In this document: in pieces, positions 10,943 through 25,052 of the stretch
How the letters are laid out: each line of letters starts with the position of its first letter
How positions within the stretch are numbered: position 1 is the stretch's first letter
The notes under the pieces: model-generated
The model's database searches: none
What the model was told of the DNA's origin: nothing
The model's input: the letters and a program-made list of their open reading frames with translations, nothing else
Made by a program: the position numbers and the translations under genes
From: Liolophura sinensis
Lineage: Eukaryota; Mollusca; Polyplacophora; Chitonida; Chitonidae
Length of the DNA stretch: 64,000 nucleotides
Assembly: GCF_032854445.1 (NCBI RefSeq)
Contig: NW_027017981.1
Coordinates: 1 to 64,000, forward strand
Reading direction: 5' to 3'

Positions 10943-10980
10943 TGTGCAAATTTTGTGGTTTTTCTACAAGTAGATAAAGA
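10943..10980 (+). other. K sequence patch, example
   Basis: TGTGCAAATTTTGTGG replaces the usual TGTACAAATGGTGTGG, followed by CTACAAGTAG in place of CTACACGTAG. The same patch lies at 33454, 46034, 47132 and 58109, in units whose flanks are of different types (F-like, I, Q/D mosaic, P/C-like, Q). At 58109 the CTACACGTAG word is standard, so the patch ends earlier there. Confidence 0.8.
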
Positions 10981-13900
10981 CATTGAGATTTTCTTGGACT
11001 TAGAAGTAAGACAATTGCTGGGTGAGTTAAATGGGCTTAGCCCAAAGATTTGACGTCTTCTGGGCTACCGAAGGGCACATAACTTATAGTCAAGAGGTGA
11101 ATATAGTAATAACCAGTCGCGATGGTACATAGTACAGTGTAGCCGATTTCAATTAACAAAAAGACCAGGCAAAAATGCAAAAGTGGTAAAACTGTTCCAG
11201 TGCTGCTGGTAAGAGGCTAATCCGACGTATTTTGTGACGAAAAATCGAATGGTGCAAACCGCGTTGCTCTCCGACCAATACTTTTGGCTGTAGCGACAAT
11301 TGAATGATCATTGATGTCATAATCACGTGCCCATCAACGGCTCTTACTCCATGGAAACCAGGGAAATTTGCAATTTTTCAACAGCTGCCGGTGCCTGGCT
11401 CAATTCCGCATCTTTTGGCACCTTATTAATGTGGGCCTGTGGTCAGTTGTACTTTTTACAGCAGACTGTATCAAGTACCTTGTGTTTTTTATGTACAAAT
11501 GGTGTGGTTTTTCTACACGTAGATAAAGACATTGAGATTGTCTTGGACTTAGAAGTAAGACAATTGCTGGGTGAGTTAAATGGGCTTAGCCCAAACATTT
11601 GACGTCTTCTGGGCTACCGAAGGGCACATAACTTATAGTCAAAAGTTAAATATAGTAATGACCAGTGGCGATGGTACACAGTACAGTGTAGCCGATTTCA
11701 ATTAACAAAAAGACCAGGCAAAAATGCAAAAGTGGAAAAACTGTTCCAGTGCTGCTGGTAAGAGGCTAATCCGACGTATTTTGTGACGAGAAATCGAATG
11801 GTGCAAACCGCGTTGCTCTCCAACCAATACTTTTGGCTGTAGCGACAATTGAATGATCATTGATGTCATAATCACGTGCCCAGCAACGGCTCTTACTCCA
11901 TGGAAACCAGGGAAATTTGCAATTTTTCAACAGCTGCCGATGCCTGCTCAATTCCGCATCTTTTGGCACCTTATTAATGTGGGTCTGTGGTCAGTTGTAC
12001 TTTTTACAGCAGACTGTATCAAGTACCTTGTGTTTTTCATGTAGAAATGGTGTGGTTTTTCTACACGTAGATAAAGACATTGAGATTGTCCTTGGACTTA
12101 GAAGTAAGACAATTGCTGGGTGAGTTAAATGGGCTTAGCCCAAAGATTTGACGTCTTCTGGGCTACCGAAGGGCACATAACTTATAGTCAAAAGTTGAAT
12201 ATAGTAATAACCAGTCGCGATGGTACATAGTACAGTGTAGCCGATTTCAATTAACAAAAAGACCAGGCAAAATGCAAAAGTGGAAAAACTGTTCCAGTTC
12301 TCCTGGTAAGAGGCTAATCCGACGTATTTTGTGACGAGAAATCGAATGGTGCAAACCGCGCTGCTCTCCGACCAATACTTTTGGCTGTAGCGACAATTCA
12401 ATGATCATTGATGTCATAACCACTTGCCCAGCAACGGGTCTTACTCCATGGAAACCAGAGAAATTTGCAATTTTTCAACTGCTGCCGATGACTGGCTCAA
12501 TTCCGCTTCTTTTGGCACCTTATTATGTGGGCCTGTGGTCAGTTGTACTTTTTACAGCAGACTGTATCAAGTACCTTGTGTTTTTTATGTACAAATGGTG
12601 TGGTTTTTCTACACGTAGATAAAGACATTGAGATTGTCTTGGACTTAGAAGTAAGACAATTGCTGGGTGAGTTAAATGCGCGTAGAGAAAAGATTTGAGG
12701 TCTTCTGGGCTACCGAAGGGCACATAACTTATAGTCAAATGTTGAATTAGTAATGACCCAGTCGCGATGGTACATAATACAGTGTAGCCGATTTCAATTA
12801 ACAAAAAGACCAGGCAAAAATGCAAAAGTGGAAAAACTGTTCCAGTGCTTCTGGTAAGAGGCTAATCCGACGTATTTTGTGACGAGAAATCGAATGGTGC
12901 AAACCGCGTTGCTCTCCGACCAATACTTTTGGCTGTAGCGACAATTGAATCATCATTGATGTCATAATCACGTGCCCAGCAACGGCTCTTACTCCATGGA
13001 AACCAGAGAAATTTGCAATTTTTCACCTGCTGCCGATGCCTGGCTCAATTCCGCATCTTTTGGCACCTTATTAATGTGGGCCTGTGGTCAGTTGTACTTT
13101 TTACAGCAGACTGTATCAAGTACCTTGTGTTTTTTATGTACAAATGGTCTGGTTTTTCTACACGTAGATAAAGACATTGAGATTGTCTTGGACTTAGAAG
13201 TAAGACAATTGCTGGGTGAGTTAAATGGGCTTAGCCCAAAGATTTGACGTCTTCTGGGCTACCGAAGGGCACATAACTTATAGTCAAAAGTTGAATATAG
13301 TAATGACCGGTCGCGATGGTACATAGTACAGTGTAGCCGATTTCAATTAACAAAAAGACCAGGCAAAAATGCAAAAGTGGAAAAACTGTTCCAGTGCTGC
13401 TGGTAAGAGGCTAATCCGACGTATTTTCTGACGAAAAATCGAATGGTGCAAACCGCGTTGCTCTCCGACCAATACTTTTGGCTGTAGCGACAATTCAATG
13501 ATCATTGATGTCATAATCACGTGCCCAGCAACGGCTCTTACTCCATGGAAACTAGGGAAATTTGCAATTTTTCAACTGCTGCCGATGCCTGTCTCAATTC
13601 CGCTTTTTTTGGCACCTTATCAATGTGGGTCTGTGGTCAGTTGTACTTTTTACAGCAGACCTGTATCAAGTACCTTGTGTTTTTTATGTACAAATGGTGT
13701 GGTTGTTCTACACGTAGATAAAGACATTGAGATTGTCTTGGACTTAGAAGTAAGACAATTGCTGGGTGAGTTAAATGGGCTTAGCCCAAATATTTGACGT
13801 CTTCTGGGCTACCGAAGGGCACATAACTTATAGTCAAAGTTGAATATAGTAATGACCAGTCGCGATGGTACATAGTACAGTGTAGCCGATTTCAATTAAC

Positions 13901-14069
13901 AAAAAGACCAGGCAAAAATGCAAAAGTGGAAAAACTGTTCCAGTGTTGCTGGTAAGAGGCTAATCCGACGTATTTTGTGACGAGAAATCGAATGGTGCAA
14001 ACCGCGTTACTCTCCGACCAATACTTTTGGCTGTAGCGACAATTGAATGATCATTGATGTCATAATCAC

Positions 14070-14618
14070 GTGCCCAGCAACGGCTCTTACTCCATGGAAA
14101 CCAGGGAAATTTGCAATTATTCAACAGTTGCCGATGCCTGGCTCAATTCGCTTCTTTTGGCACCTTATTAATGTGGGGCCTGTGGTCAGTTGTACTTTTT
14201 ACAGCAGACTGTATCAAGTACCTTGTGTTTTTTATGTACAAATGGTGTGGTTTTTCTACACGTAGATAAAGACATTGAGATTGTCTTGGACTTAGAAGTA
14301 AGACAATTGCTGGGTGAGTTAAATGGGCTTAGCCCAAAGATTTGACGTCTTCTGGGCTACCGAAGGGCACATAACTTATAGTCAAAAGTTGAATATAGTA
14401 ATGACCGGTCGCGATGGTACATAGTACAGTGTAGCCGATTTCAATTAACAAAAAGACCAGGCAAAAATGCAAAAGTGGAAAAACTGTTCCAGTGCTGCTG
14501 GTAAGAGGCTAATCCGACGTATTTTCTGACGAAAAATCGAATGGTGCAAACCGCGTTGCTCTCCGACCAATACTTTTGGCTGTAGCGACAATTCAATGAT
14601 CATTGATGTCATAATCAC
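14070..14618 (+). repeat. Chimeric V/P monomer
   Basis: It begins as type V (TTATTCAACAGTTGCC) but ends like the P unit that normally precedes a C unit (CCAAAGATTTGACG, GACCGGTCGCG, TTCTGACGAAAAATCG, ACAATTCAATG). The switch lies between about 14130 and 14335. A C unit follows, so the local order is P-C-(V/P)-C, as expected when unequal exchange repeats a P-C pair out of register. Confidence 0.82.
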
Positions 14619-17600
14619 GTGCCCAGCAACGGCTCTTACTCCATGGAAACTAGGGAAATTTGCAATTTTTCAACTGCTGCCGATGCCTGTCTCAATTCCG
14701 CTTTTTTTGGCACCTTATCAATGTGGGTCTGTGGTCAGTTGTACTTTTTACAGCAGACTGTATCAAGTACCTTGTGTTTTTTATGTACAAATGGTGTGGT
14801 TGTTCTACACGTAGATAAAGACATTGAGATTGTCTTGGACTTAGAAGTAAGACAATTGCTGGGTGAGTTAAATGGGCTTAGCCCAATTATTTGACGTCTT
14901 CTGGGCTACCGAAGGGCACATAACTTATAGTCAAAAGTTGAATATAGTAATGACCAGTCGCGATGGTACATAGTACAGTGTAGCCGATTTCAATTAACAA
15001 AAAGACCAGGCAAAAATGCAAAAGTGGAAAAACTGTTCCAGTGTTGCTGGTAAGAGGCTAATCCGACGTATTTTGTGACGAGAAATCGAATGGTGCAAAC
15101 CGCGTTACTCTCCGACCAATACTTTTGGCTGTAGCGACAATTGAATGATCATTGATGTCATAATCACGTGCCCAGCAACGGCTCTTACTCCATGGAAACG
15201 AGGGAAATTTGCAATTATTCAACAGTTGCCGATGCCTGGCTCAATTCCGCTTCTTTTGGCACCTTATTAATGTGGGCCTGTGGTCAGTTGTACTTTTTAC
15301 AGCAGACTGTATTAAGTACCTTGTGTTTTTTATGTACAAATGGTGTGGTTGTTCTACACGTAGATAAAGACATTGAGATTGTCTTGGACTTAGAAGTAAG
15401 ACAATTGCTGGGTGAGTTAAATGGGCTTAGCCCAAATATTTGACGTCTTCTGGGCTACCGAAGGGCACATAACTTATAGTCAAAAGTTGAATATAGTAAT
15501 GACCAGTCGCGATGGTACATAGTACAGTGTAGCCGATTTCAATTAACAAAAAGACCAGGCAAAAATGCAAAAGTGGAAAAACTGTTCCAGTGTTGCTGGT
15601 AAGAGGCTAATCCGACGTATTTTGTGACGAGAAATCGAATGGTGCAAACCGCGTTACTCTCCGACCAATACTTTTGGCTGTAGCGACAATTGAATGATCA
15701 TTGATGTCATAATCACGTGCCCAGCAACGGCTCTTACTCCATGGAAACCAGGGAAATTTGCAATTATTCAACAGTTGCCGATGCCTGGCTCAATTCCGCT
15801 TCTTTTGGCACCTTATTAATGTGGGCCTGTGGTCAGTTGTACTTTTTACAGCAGACTGTATCAAGTACCTTGTGTTTTTTATGTACAAATGGTGTGGTTT
15901 TTCTACACGTAGATAAAGACATTGAGATTGTCTTGGACTTAGAAGTAAGACAATTGCTGAGTGAGTTAAATGGGCTTAGCCCAAACATTTGACGTCTTCT
16001 GGGCTACCGAAGGGCACATAACTTATAGTCAAAAGTTGAATATAGTAATGACCAGTCGCGATGGTACATAGTACAGTGTAGCCGATTTCAATTAACAAAA
16101 AGACCAGGCAAAAATGCAAAAGTGGAAAAACTGTTCCAGTGTTGCTGGTAAGAGGCTAATCCGACGTATTTTGTGACGAAAAATCGAATGGTGCAAACCG
16201 CGTTGCTCTCCGACCAATACTTTTGGCTGTAGCGACAATTGAATGATCATTGATGTCATAATCACGTGCCCAGCAACGGCTCTTACTCCATGGAAACCAG
16301 GGAAATTTGCAATTTTTCAACAGATGCCGGTGCCTGGCTCAATTCCGCATCTTTTGGCACCTTATTAATGTGGGCCTGTGGTCAGTTGTACTTTTTACAG
16401 CAGACTGTATCAAGTACCTTGTGTTTTTTATGTACAAATGGTCTGGTTTTTCTACACGTAGATAAAGACATTGAGATTGTCTTGGACTTAGAAGTAAGAC
16501 AATTGCTGGGTGAGTTAAATGGGCTTAGCCCAAACATTTGAGGTCTTTTGGGCTACCGAAGGGCACATAACTTATAGTCAAAAGTTAAATATAGTAATGA
16601 CCAGTGGCGATGGTACACAGTACAGTGTAGCCGATTTCAATTAACAAAAAGACCAGGCAAAAATGCAAAAGTGGAAAAACTGTTCCAGTGCTGCTGGTAA
16701 GAGGCTAACCCGACGTATTTTGTGACGAGAAATCGAATGGTGCAAACCGCGTTGCTCTCCAACCAATACTTTTGGCTGTAGCGACAATTGAATGATCATT
16801 GATGTCATAATCACGTGCCCAGCAACGGCTCTTACTCCATGGAAACCAGGGAAATTTGCAATTTTTCAACAGCTGCCGATGCCTGGCTCAATTCCGCATC
16901 TTTTGGCACCTTATTAATGTGGGTCTGTGGTCAGTTGTACTTTTTACAGCAGACTGTATCAAGTACCTTGTTTTTTTTATGTACAAATGGTCTGGTTTTT
17001 CTACACGTAGATAAAGACATTGAGATTGTCTTGGACTTAGAAGTAAGACAATTGCTGGGTGAGTTAAATGGGCTTAGCCCAAAGATTTGACGTCTTCTGG
17101 GCTACCGAAGGGCACATAACTTATAGTCAAAAGTTGAATATAGTAATAACCAGTCGCGATGGTACATAGTACAGTGTAGCCGATTTCAATTAACAAAAAG
17201 ACCAGGCAAAAATGCAAAAGTGGAAAAACTGTTCCAGTTCTCCTGGTAAGAGGCTAATCCGACGTATTTTGTGACGAGAAATCGAATGGTGCAAACCGCG
17301 TTGCTCTCCGACCAATACTTTTGGCTGTAGCGACAATTCAATGATCATTGATGTCATAACCACTTGCCCAGCAACGGGTCTTACTCCATGGAAACCAGAG
17401 AAATTTGCAATTTTTCAACTGCTGCCGATGACTGGCTCAATTCCGCTTCTTTTGGCACCTTATTAATGTGGGCCTGTGGTCAGTTGTACTTTTTACAGCA
17501 GACTGTATCAAGTACCTTGTGTTTTTTATGTACAAATGGTGTGGTTTTTCTACACGTAGATAAAGACATTGAGATTATCTTGGACTTAGAAGGAAGACAA

Positions 17601-20108
17601 TTGCTGGGTGAGTTAAATGCGCGGAGAGAAAAGATTTGAGGTCTTCTGGGCTACCGAAGGGCACATAACCTATAGTCAAAAGTTAAATATAGTAATGACC
17701 AGTCGCGATGGTACATAGTACAGTGTAGCCGATTTCAATTAACAAAAAGACCAGGCAAAAATGCAAAAGTGGTAAAACTGTTCCAGTGCTGCTGGTAAGA
17801 GGCTAATCCGACGTATTTTGTGACGAAAAATCGAATGGTGCAAACCGCGTTGCTCTCCGACCAATACTTTTGGCTGTAGCGACAATTGAATGATCATTGA
17901 TGTCATAATCACGTGCCCATCAACGGCTCTTACTCCATGGAAACCAGGGAAATTTGCAATTTTTCAACAGCTGCCGGTGCCTGGCTCAATTCCGCATCTT
18001 TTGGCACCTTATTAATGTGGGCCTGTGGTCAGTTGTACTTTTTACAGCAGACTGTATCAAGTACCTTGTGTTTTTTATGTACAAATGGTGTGGTTTTTCT
18101 ACACGTAGATAAAGACATTGAGATTGTCTTGGACTTAGAAGTAAGACAATTGCTGGGTGAGTTAAATGGGCTTAGCCCAAACATTTGACGTCTTCTGGGC
18201 TACCGAAGGGCACATAACTTATAGTCAAAAGTTAAATATAGTAATGACCAGTGGCGATGGTACACAGTACAGTGTAGCCGATTTCAATTAACAAAAAGAC
18301 CAGGCAAAAATGCAAAAGTGGAAAAACTGTTCCAGTGCTGCTGGTAAGAGGCTAATCCGACGTATTTTGTGACGAGAAATCGAATGGTGCAAACCGCGTT
18401 GCTCTCCAACCAATACTTTTGGCTGTAGCGACAATTGAATGATCATTGATGTCATAATCACGAGCCCAGCAACGGCTCTTACTCCATGGAAACCAGGGAA
18501 ATTTGCAATTTTTCAACAGCTGCCGATGCCTGGCTCAATTCCGCATCTTTTGGCACCTTATTAATGTGGGTCTGTGGTCAGTTGTACTTTTTACAGCAGA
18601 CTGTATCAAGTACCTTGTGTTTTTCATGTAGAAATGGTCTGGTTTTTCTACACGTAGATAAAGACATTGAGATTGTCTTGGACTTAGAAGTAAGACAATT
18701 GCTGGGTGAGTTAAATGGGCTTAGCCCAAAGATTTGACGTCTTCTGGGCTACCGAAGGGCACATAACTTATAGTCAAAAGTTGAATATAGTAATAACCAG
18801 TCGCGATGGTACATAGTACAGTGTAGCCGATTTCAATTAACAAAAAGACCAGGCAAAAATGCAAAAGTGGAAAAACTGTTCCAGTTCTCCTGGTAAGAGG
18901 CTAATCCGACGTATTTTGTGACGAGAAATCGAATGGTGCAAACCGCGCTGCTCTCCGACCAATACTTTTGGCTGTAGCGACAATTCAATGATCATTGATG
19001 TCATAACCACTTGCCCAGCAACGGGTCTTACTCCATGGAAACCAGAGAAATTTGCAATTTTTCAACTGCTGCCGATGACTGGCTCAATTCCGCTTCTTTT
19101 GGCACCTTATTAATGTGGGCCTGTGGTCAGTTGTACTTTTTACAGCAGACTGTATCAAGTACCTTGTGTTTTTTATGTACAAATGGTGTGGTTTTTCTAC
19201 ACGTAGATAAAGACATTGAGATTGTCTTGGACTTAGAAGTAAGACAATTGCTGGGTGAGTTAAATGCGCGTAGAGAAAAGATTTGAGGTCTTCTGGGCTA
19301 CCGAAGGGCACATAACTTATAGTCAAATGTTGAATATAGTAATGACCAGTCGCGATGGTACATAATACAGTGTAGCCGATTTCAATTAACAAAAAGACCA
19401 GGCAAAAATGCAAAAGTGGAAAAACTGTTCCAGTGCTTCTGGTAAGAGGCTAATCCGACGTATTTTGTGACGAGAAATCGAATGGTGCAAACCGCGTTGC
19501 TCTCCGACCAATACTTTTGGCTGTAGCGACAATTGAATCATCATTGATGTCATAATCACGTGCCCAGCAACGGCTCTTACTCCATGGAAACCAGAGAAAT
19601 TTGCAATTTTTCACCTGCTGCCGATGCCTGGCTCAATTCCGCATCTTTTGGCACCTTATTAATGTGGGCCTGTGGTCAGTTGTACTTTTTACAGCAGACT
19701 GTATCAAGTACCTTGTGTTTTTTATGTACAAATGGTGTGGTTTTTCTACACGTAGATAAAGACATTGAGATTGTCTTGGACTTAGAAGTAAGACAATTGC
19801 TGGGTGAGTTAAATGGGCTTAGCCCAAAGATTTGACGTCTTCTGGGCTACCGAAGGGCACATAACTTATAGTCAAAAGTTGAATATAGTAATGACCGGTC
19901 GCGATGGTACATAGTACAGTGTAGCCGATTTCAATTAACAAAAAGACCAGGCAAAAATGCAAAAGTGGAAAAACTGTTCCAGTGCTGCTGGTAAGAGGCT
20001 AATCCGACGTATTTTCTGACGAAAAATCGAATGGTGCAAACCGCGTTGCTCTCCGACCAATACTTTTGGCTGTAGCGACAATTCAATGATCATTGATGTC
20101 ATAATCAC
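14619..20108 (+). repeat. 10-monomer higher-order repeat, exactly 5490 bp
   Basis: Unit starts: 14619 C, 15168 V1, 15717 V2, 16266 G, 16815 F, 17364 D2, 17913 G2, 18462 E/F', 19011 D1, 19560 P. All ten spacings are 549 bp with no net indel. The first six units match 1992-5287 and 20109-23403. The last four match 11327-13520 in order, although the third of that set keeps its own indels. The block therefore joins parts of two different neighbouring arrangements. Private bases here include AAACGAGGG in unit 15168 and CCAATTATT in unit 14619. Confidence 0.9.
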
Positions 20109-23100
20109 GTGCCCAGCAACGGCTCTTACTCCATGGAAACTAGGGAAATTTGCAATTTTTCAACTGCTGCCGATGCCTGTCTCAATTCCGCTTTTTTTGG
20201 CACCTTATCAATGTGGGTCTGTGGTCAGTTGTACTTTTTACAGCAGACTGTATCAAGTACCTTGTGTTTTTTATGTACAAATGGTGTGGTTGTTCTACAC
20301 GTAGATAAAGACATTGAGATTGTCTTGGACTTAGAAGTAAGACAATTGCTGGGTGAGTTAAATGGGCTTAGCCCAAATATTTGACGTCTTCTGGGCTACC
20401 GAAGGGCACATAACTTATAGTCAAAAGTTGAATATAGTAATGACCAGTCGCGATGGTACATAGTACAGTGTAGCCGATTTCAATTAACAAAAAGACCAGG
20501 CAAAAATGCAAAAGTGGAAAAACTGTTCCAGTGTTGCTGGTAAGAGGCTAATCCGACGTATTTTGTGACGAGAAATCGAATGGTGCAAACCGCGTTACTC
20601 TCCGACCAATACTTTTGGCTGTAGCGACAATTGAATGATCATTGATGTCATAATCACGTGCCCAGCAACGGCTCTTACTCCATGGAAACCAGGGAAATTT
20701 GCAATTATTCAACAGTTGCCGATGCCTGGCTCAATTCCGCTTCTTTTGGCACCTTATTAATGTGGGCCTGTGGTCAGTTGTACTTTTTACAGCAGACTGT
20801 ATTAAGTACCTTGTGTTTTTTATGTACAAATGGTGTGGTTGTTCTACACGTAGATAAAGACATTGAGATTGTCTTGGACTTAGAAGTAAGACAATTGCTG
20901 GGTGAGTTAAATGGGCTTAGCCCAAATATTTGACGTCTTCTGGGCTACCGAAGGGCACATAACTTATAGTCAAAAGTTGAATATAGTAATGACCAGTCGC
21001 GATGGTACATAGTACAGTGTAGCCGATTTCAATTAACAAAAAGACCAGGCAAAAATGCAAAAGTGGAAAAACTGTTCCAGTGTTGCTGGTAAGAGGCTAA
21101 TCCGACGTATTTTGTGACGAGAAATCGAATGGTGCAAACCGCGTTACTCTCCGACCAATACTTTTGGCTGTAGCGACAATTGAATGATCATTGATGTCAT
21201 AATCACGTGCCCAGCAACGGCTCTTACTCCATGGAAACCAGGGAAATTTGCAATTATTCAACAGTTGCCGATGCCTGGCTCAATTCCGCTTCTTTTGGCA
21301 CCTTATTAATGTGGGCCTGTGGTCAGTTGTACTTTTTACAGCAGACTGTATCAAGTACCTTGTGTTTTTTATGTACAAATGGTGTGGTTTTTCTACACGT
21401 AGATAAAGACATTGAGATTGTCTTGGACTTAGAAGTAAGACAATTGCTGAGTGAGTTAAATGGGCTTAGCCCAAACATTTGACGTCTTCTGGGCTACCGA
21501 AGGGCACATAACTTATAGTCAAAAGTTGAATATAGTAATGACCAGTCGCGATGGTACATAGTACAGTGTAGCCGATTTCAATTAACAAAAAGACCAGGCA
21601 AAAATGCAAAAGTGGAAAAACTGTTCCAGTGTTGCTGGTAAGAGGCTAATCCGACGTATTTTGTGACGAAAAATCGAATGGTGCAAACCGCGTTGCTCTC
21701 CGACCAATACTTTTGGCTGTAGCGACAATTGAATGATCATTGATGTCATAATCACGTGCCCAGCAACGGCTCTTACTCCATGGAAACCAGGGAAATTTGC
21801 AATTTTTCAACAGATGCCGGTGCCTGGCTCAATTCCGCATCTTTTGGCACCTTATTAATGTGGGCCTGTGGTCAGTTGTACTTTTTACAGCAGACTGTAT
21901 CAAGTACCTTGTGTTTTTTATGTACAAATGGTCTGGTTTTTCTACACGTAGATAAAGACATTGAGATTGTCTTGGACTTAGAAGTAAGACAATTGCTGGG
22001 TGAGTTAAATGGGCTTAGCCCAAACATTTGAGGTCTTTTGGGCTACCGAAGGGCACATAACTTATAGTCAAAAGTTAAATATAGTAATGACCAGTGGCGA
22101 TGGTACACAGTACAGTGTAGCCGATTTCAATTAACAAAAAGACCAGGCAAAAATGCAAAAGTGGAAAAACTGTTCCAGTGCTGCTGGTAAGAGGCTAACC
22201 CGACGTATTTTGTGACGAGAAATCGAATGGTGCAAACCGCGTTGCTCTCCAACCAATACTTTTGGCTGTAGCGACAATTGAATGATCATTGATGTCATAA
22301 TCACGTGCCCAGCAACGGCTCTTACTCCATGGAAACCAGGGAAATTTGCAATTTTTCAACAGCTGCCGATGCCTGGCTCAATTCCGCATCTTTTGGCACC
22401 TTATTAATGTGGGTCTGTGGTCAGTTGTACTTTTTACAGCAGACTGTATCAAGTACCTTGTTTTTTTTTATGTACAAATGGTCTGGTTTTTCTACACGTA
22501 GATAAAGACATTGAGATTGTCTTGGACTTAGAAGTAAGACAATTGCTGGGTGAGTTAAATGGGCTTAGCCCAAAGATTTGACGTCTTCTGGGCTACCGAA
22601 GGGCACATAACTTATAGTCAAAAGTTGAATATAGTAATAACCAGTCGCGATGGTACATAGTACAGTGTAGCCGATTTCAATTAACAAAAAGACCAGGCAA
22701 AAATGCAAAAGTGGAAAAACTGTTCCAGTTCTCCTGGTAAGAGGCTAATCCGACGTATTTTGTGACGAGAAATCGAATGGTGCAAACCGCGTTGCTCTCC
22801 GACCAATACTTTTGGCTGTAGCGACAATTCAATGATCATTGATGTCATAACCACTTGCCCAGCAACGGGTCTTACTCCATGGAAACCAGAGAAATTTGCA
22901 ATTTTTCAACTGCTGCCGATGACTGGCTCAATTCCGCTTCTTTTGGCACCTTATTAATGTGGGCCTGTGGTCAGTTGTACTTTTTACAGCAGACTGTATC
23001 AAGTACCTTGTGTTTTTTATGTACAAATGGTGTGGTTTTTCTACACGTAGATAAAGACATTGAGATTATCTTGGACTTAGAAGGAAGACAATTGCTGGGT

Positions 23101-25052
23101 GAGTTAAATGCGCGGAGAGAAAAGATTTGAGGTCTTCTGGGCTACCGAAGGGCACATAACCTATAGTCAAAAGTTAAATATAGTAATGACCAGTCGCGAT
23201 GGTACATAGTACAGTGTAGCCGATTTCAATTAACAAAAAGACCAGGCAAAAATGCAAAAGTGGAAAAACTGTTCCAGTGTTGCTGGTAAGAGGCTATTCC
23301 GACGTATTTTCTGACGAGAAATCGAATGGTGCAAACCGCGTTGCTCTCCGACCAATACTTTTGGCTGTAGCGACAATTGAATGATCATTGATGTCATAAT
23401 CACGTGCCCAGCAACGGCTCTTACTCCATGGAAACCAGAGAAATTTGCAATTTTTGACCTGCTGCCGATGCCTGGCTCAATTCCGCATCTTTTGGCACCT
23501 TATTAATGTGGGCCTGTGGTCAGTTGTACTTTTTACAGCAGACTGTATCAAGTACCTTGTGTTTTTTATGTACAAATGGTGTGGTTTTTCTACACGTAGA
23601 TAAAGACATTGAGATTGTCTTGGACTTAGAAGTAAGACAATTGCTGGGTGAGTTAAATGGGCTTAGCCCAAAGATTTGACCTCTTCTGGGCTACCGAAGG
23701 GCACATAACTTATAGTCAAAAGTTGAATATAGTAATAACCAGTCGCGATGGTACATAGTACAGTGTAGCCGATTTCAATTAACAAAAAGACCAGGCAAAA
23801 ATGCAAAAGTGGAAAAACTGTTCCAGTTCTCCTGGTAAGAGGCTAATCCGACGTATTTTGTGACGAGAAATCGAATGGTGCAAACCGCGTTGCTCTCCGA
23901 CCAATACTTTTGGCTGTAGCGACAATTCAATGATCATTGATGTCATAACCACTTGCCCAGCAACGGGTCTTACTCCATGGAAACCAGAGAAATTTGCAAT
24001 TTTTCAACTGCTGCCGATGACTGGCTCAATTCCGCTTCTTTTGGCACCTTATTAATGTGGGCCTGTGGTCAGTTGTACTTTTTACAGCAGACCTGTATCA
24101 AGTACCTTGTGTTTTTTATGTACAAAATGGTGTGGTTTTTCTACACGTAGATAAAGACATTGAGATTGTCTTGGACTTAGAAGTAAGACAATTGCTGGGT
24201 GAGTTAAATGCGCGTAGAGAAAAGATTTGAGGTCTTCTGGGCTACCGAAGGGCACATAACTTATAGTCAAATGTTGAATATAGTAATGACCAGTCGCGAT
24301 GGTACATAGTACAGTGTAGCCGATTTCAATTAACAAAAAGACCAGGCAAAAATGCAAAAGTGGAAAAACTGTTCCAGTGCTTCTGGTAAGAGGCTAATCC
24401 GACGTATTTTGTGACGAGAAATCGAATGGTGCAAACCGCGTTGCTCTCCGACCAATACTTTTGGCTGTAGCGACAATTGAATGATCATTGATGTCATAAT
24501 CACGTGCCCAGCAACGGCTCTTACTCCATGGAAACCAGAGAAATTTGCAATTTTTCACCTGCTGCCGATGCCTGGCTCAATTCCGCATCTTTTGGCACCT
24601 TATTAATGTGGGCCTGTGGTCAGTTGTACTTTTTACAGCAGACTGTATCAAGTACCTTGTGTTTTTTATGTACAAATGGTCTGGTTTTTCTACACGTAGA
24701 TAAAGACATTGAGATTGTCTTGGACTTAGAAGTAAGACAATTGCTGGGTGAGTTAAATGGGCTTAGCCCAAAGATTTGACGTCTTCTGGGCTACCGAAGG
24801 GCACATAACTTATAGTCAAAAGTTGAATATAGTAATGACCGGTCGCGATGGTACATAGTACAGTGTAGCCGATTTCAATTAACAAAAAGACCAGGCAAAA
24901 ATGCAAAAGTGGAAAAACTGTTCCAGTGCTGCTGGTAAGAGGCTAATCCGACGTATTTTGTGACGAAAGATCGAATGGTGCAAACCGCGTTGCTCTCCGA
25001 CCAATACTTTTGGCTGTAGCGACAATTGAATGATCATTGATGTCATAATCAC
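20109..25052 (+). repeat. 9-monomer higher-order repeat, copy 2
   Basis: Unit starts: 20109 C, 20658 V1, 21207 V2, 21756 G, 22305 F, 22855 D2, 23404 P (TTTGACCTCTTC), 23953 D1, 24504 P. The order and private marks are those of 1992-6934. Private changes: one extra T in the T run near 22458-22469, TTTTTGACCTG in unit 23404, and two extra bases near 24092 and 24127 in unit 23953. Confidence 0.9.

Larger units (their letters stand above)
10777..14618 (+). repeat. 7-monomer block K-F, G2, F', D, P, C, V/P
   Basis: Unit starts: 10777 (CACGCGCCC; F-like with K patch), 11327 G2 (CCCATCAACGG, preceded by AAGTGGTAAAAC), 11876 F' (TTTTTCATGTAGAAATGG), 12424 D1, 12972 P (preceded by GAATCATCATTG), 13521 C, 14070 V/P chimera. 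Units 11327-14069 share their private marks (GTGGTAAAAC, CATGTAGAAATGG, ACATAATACAG, GAATCATC) with 17913-20657, so they are duplicates. This block is rich in single-base indels from 11945 to 14177. Confidence 0.87.
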
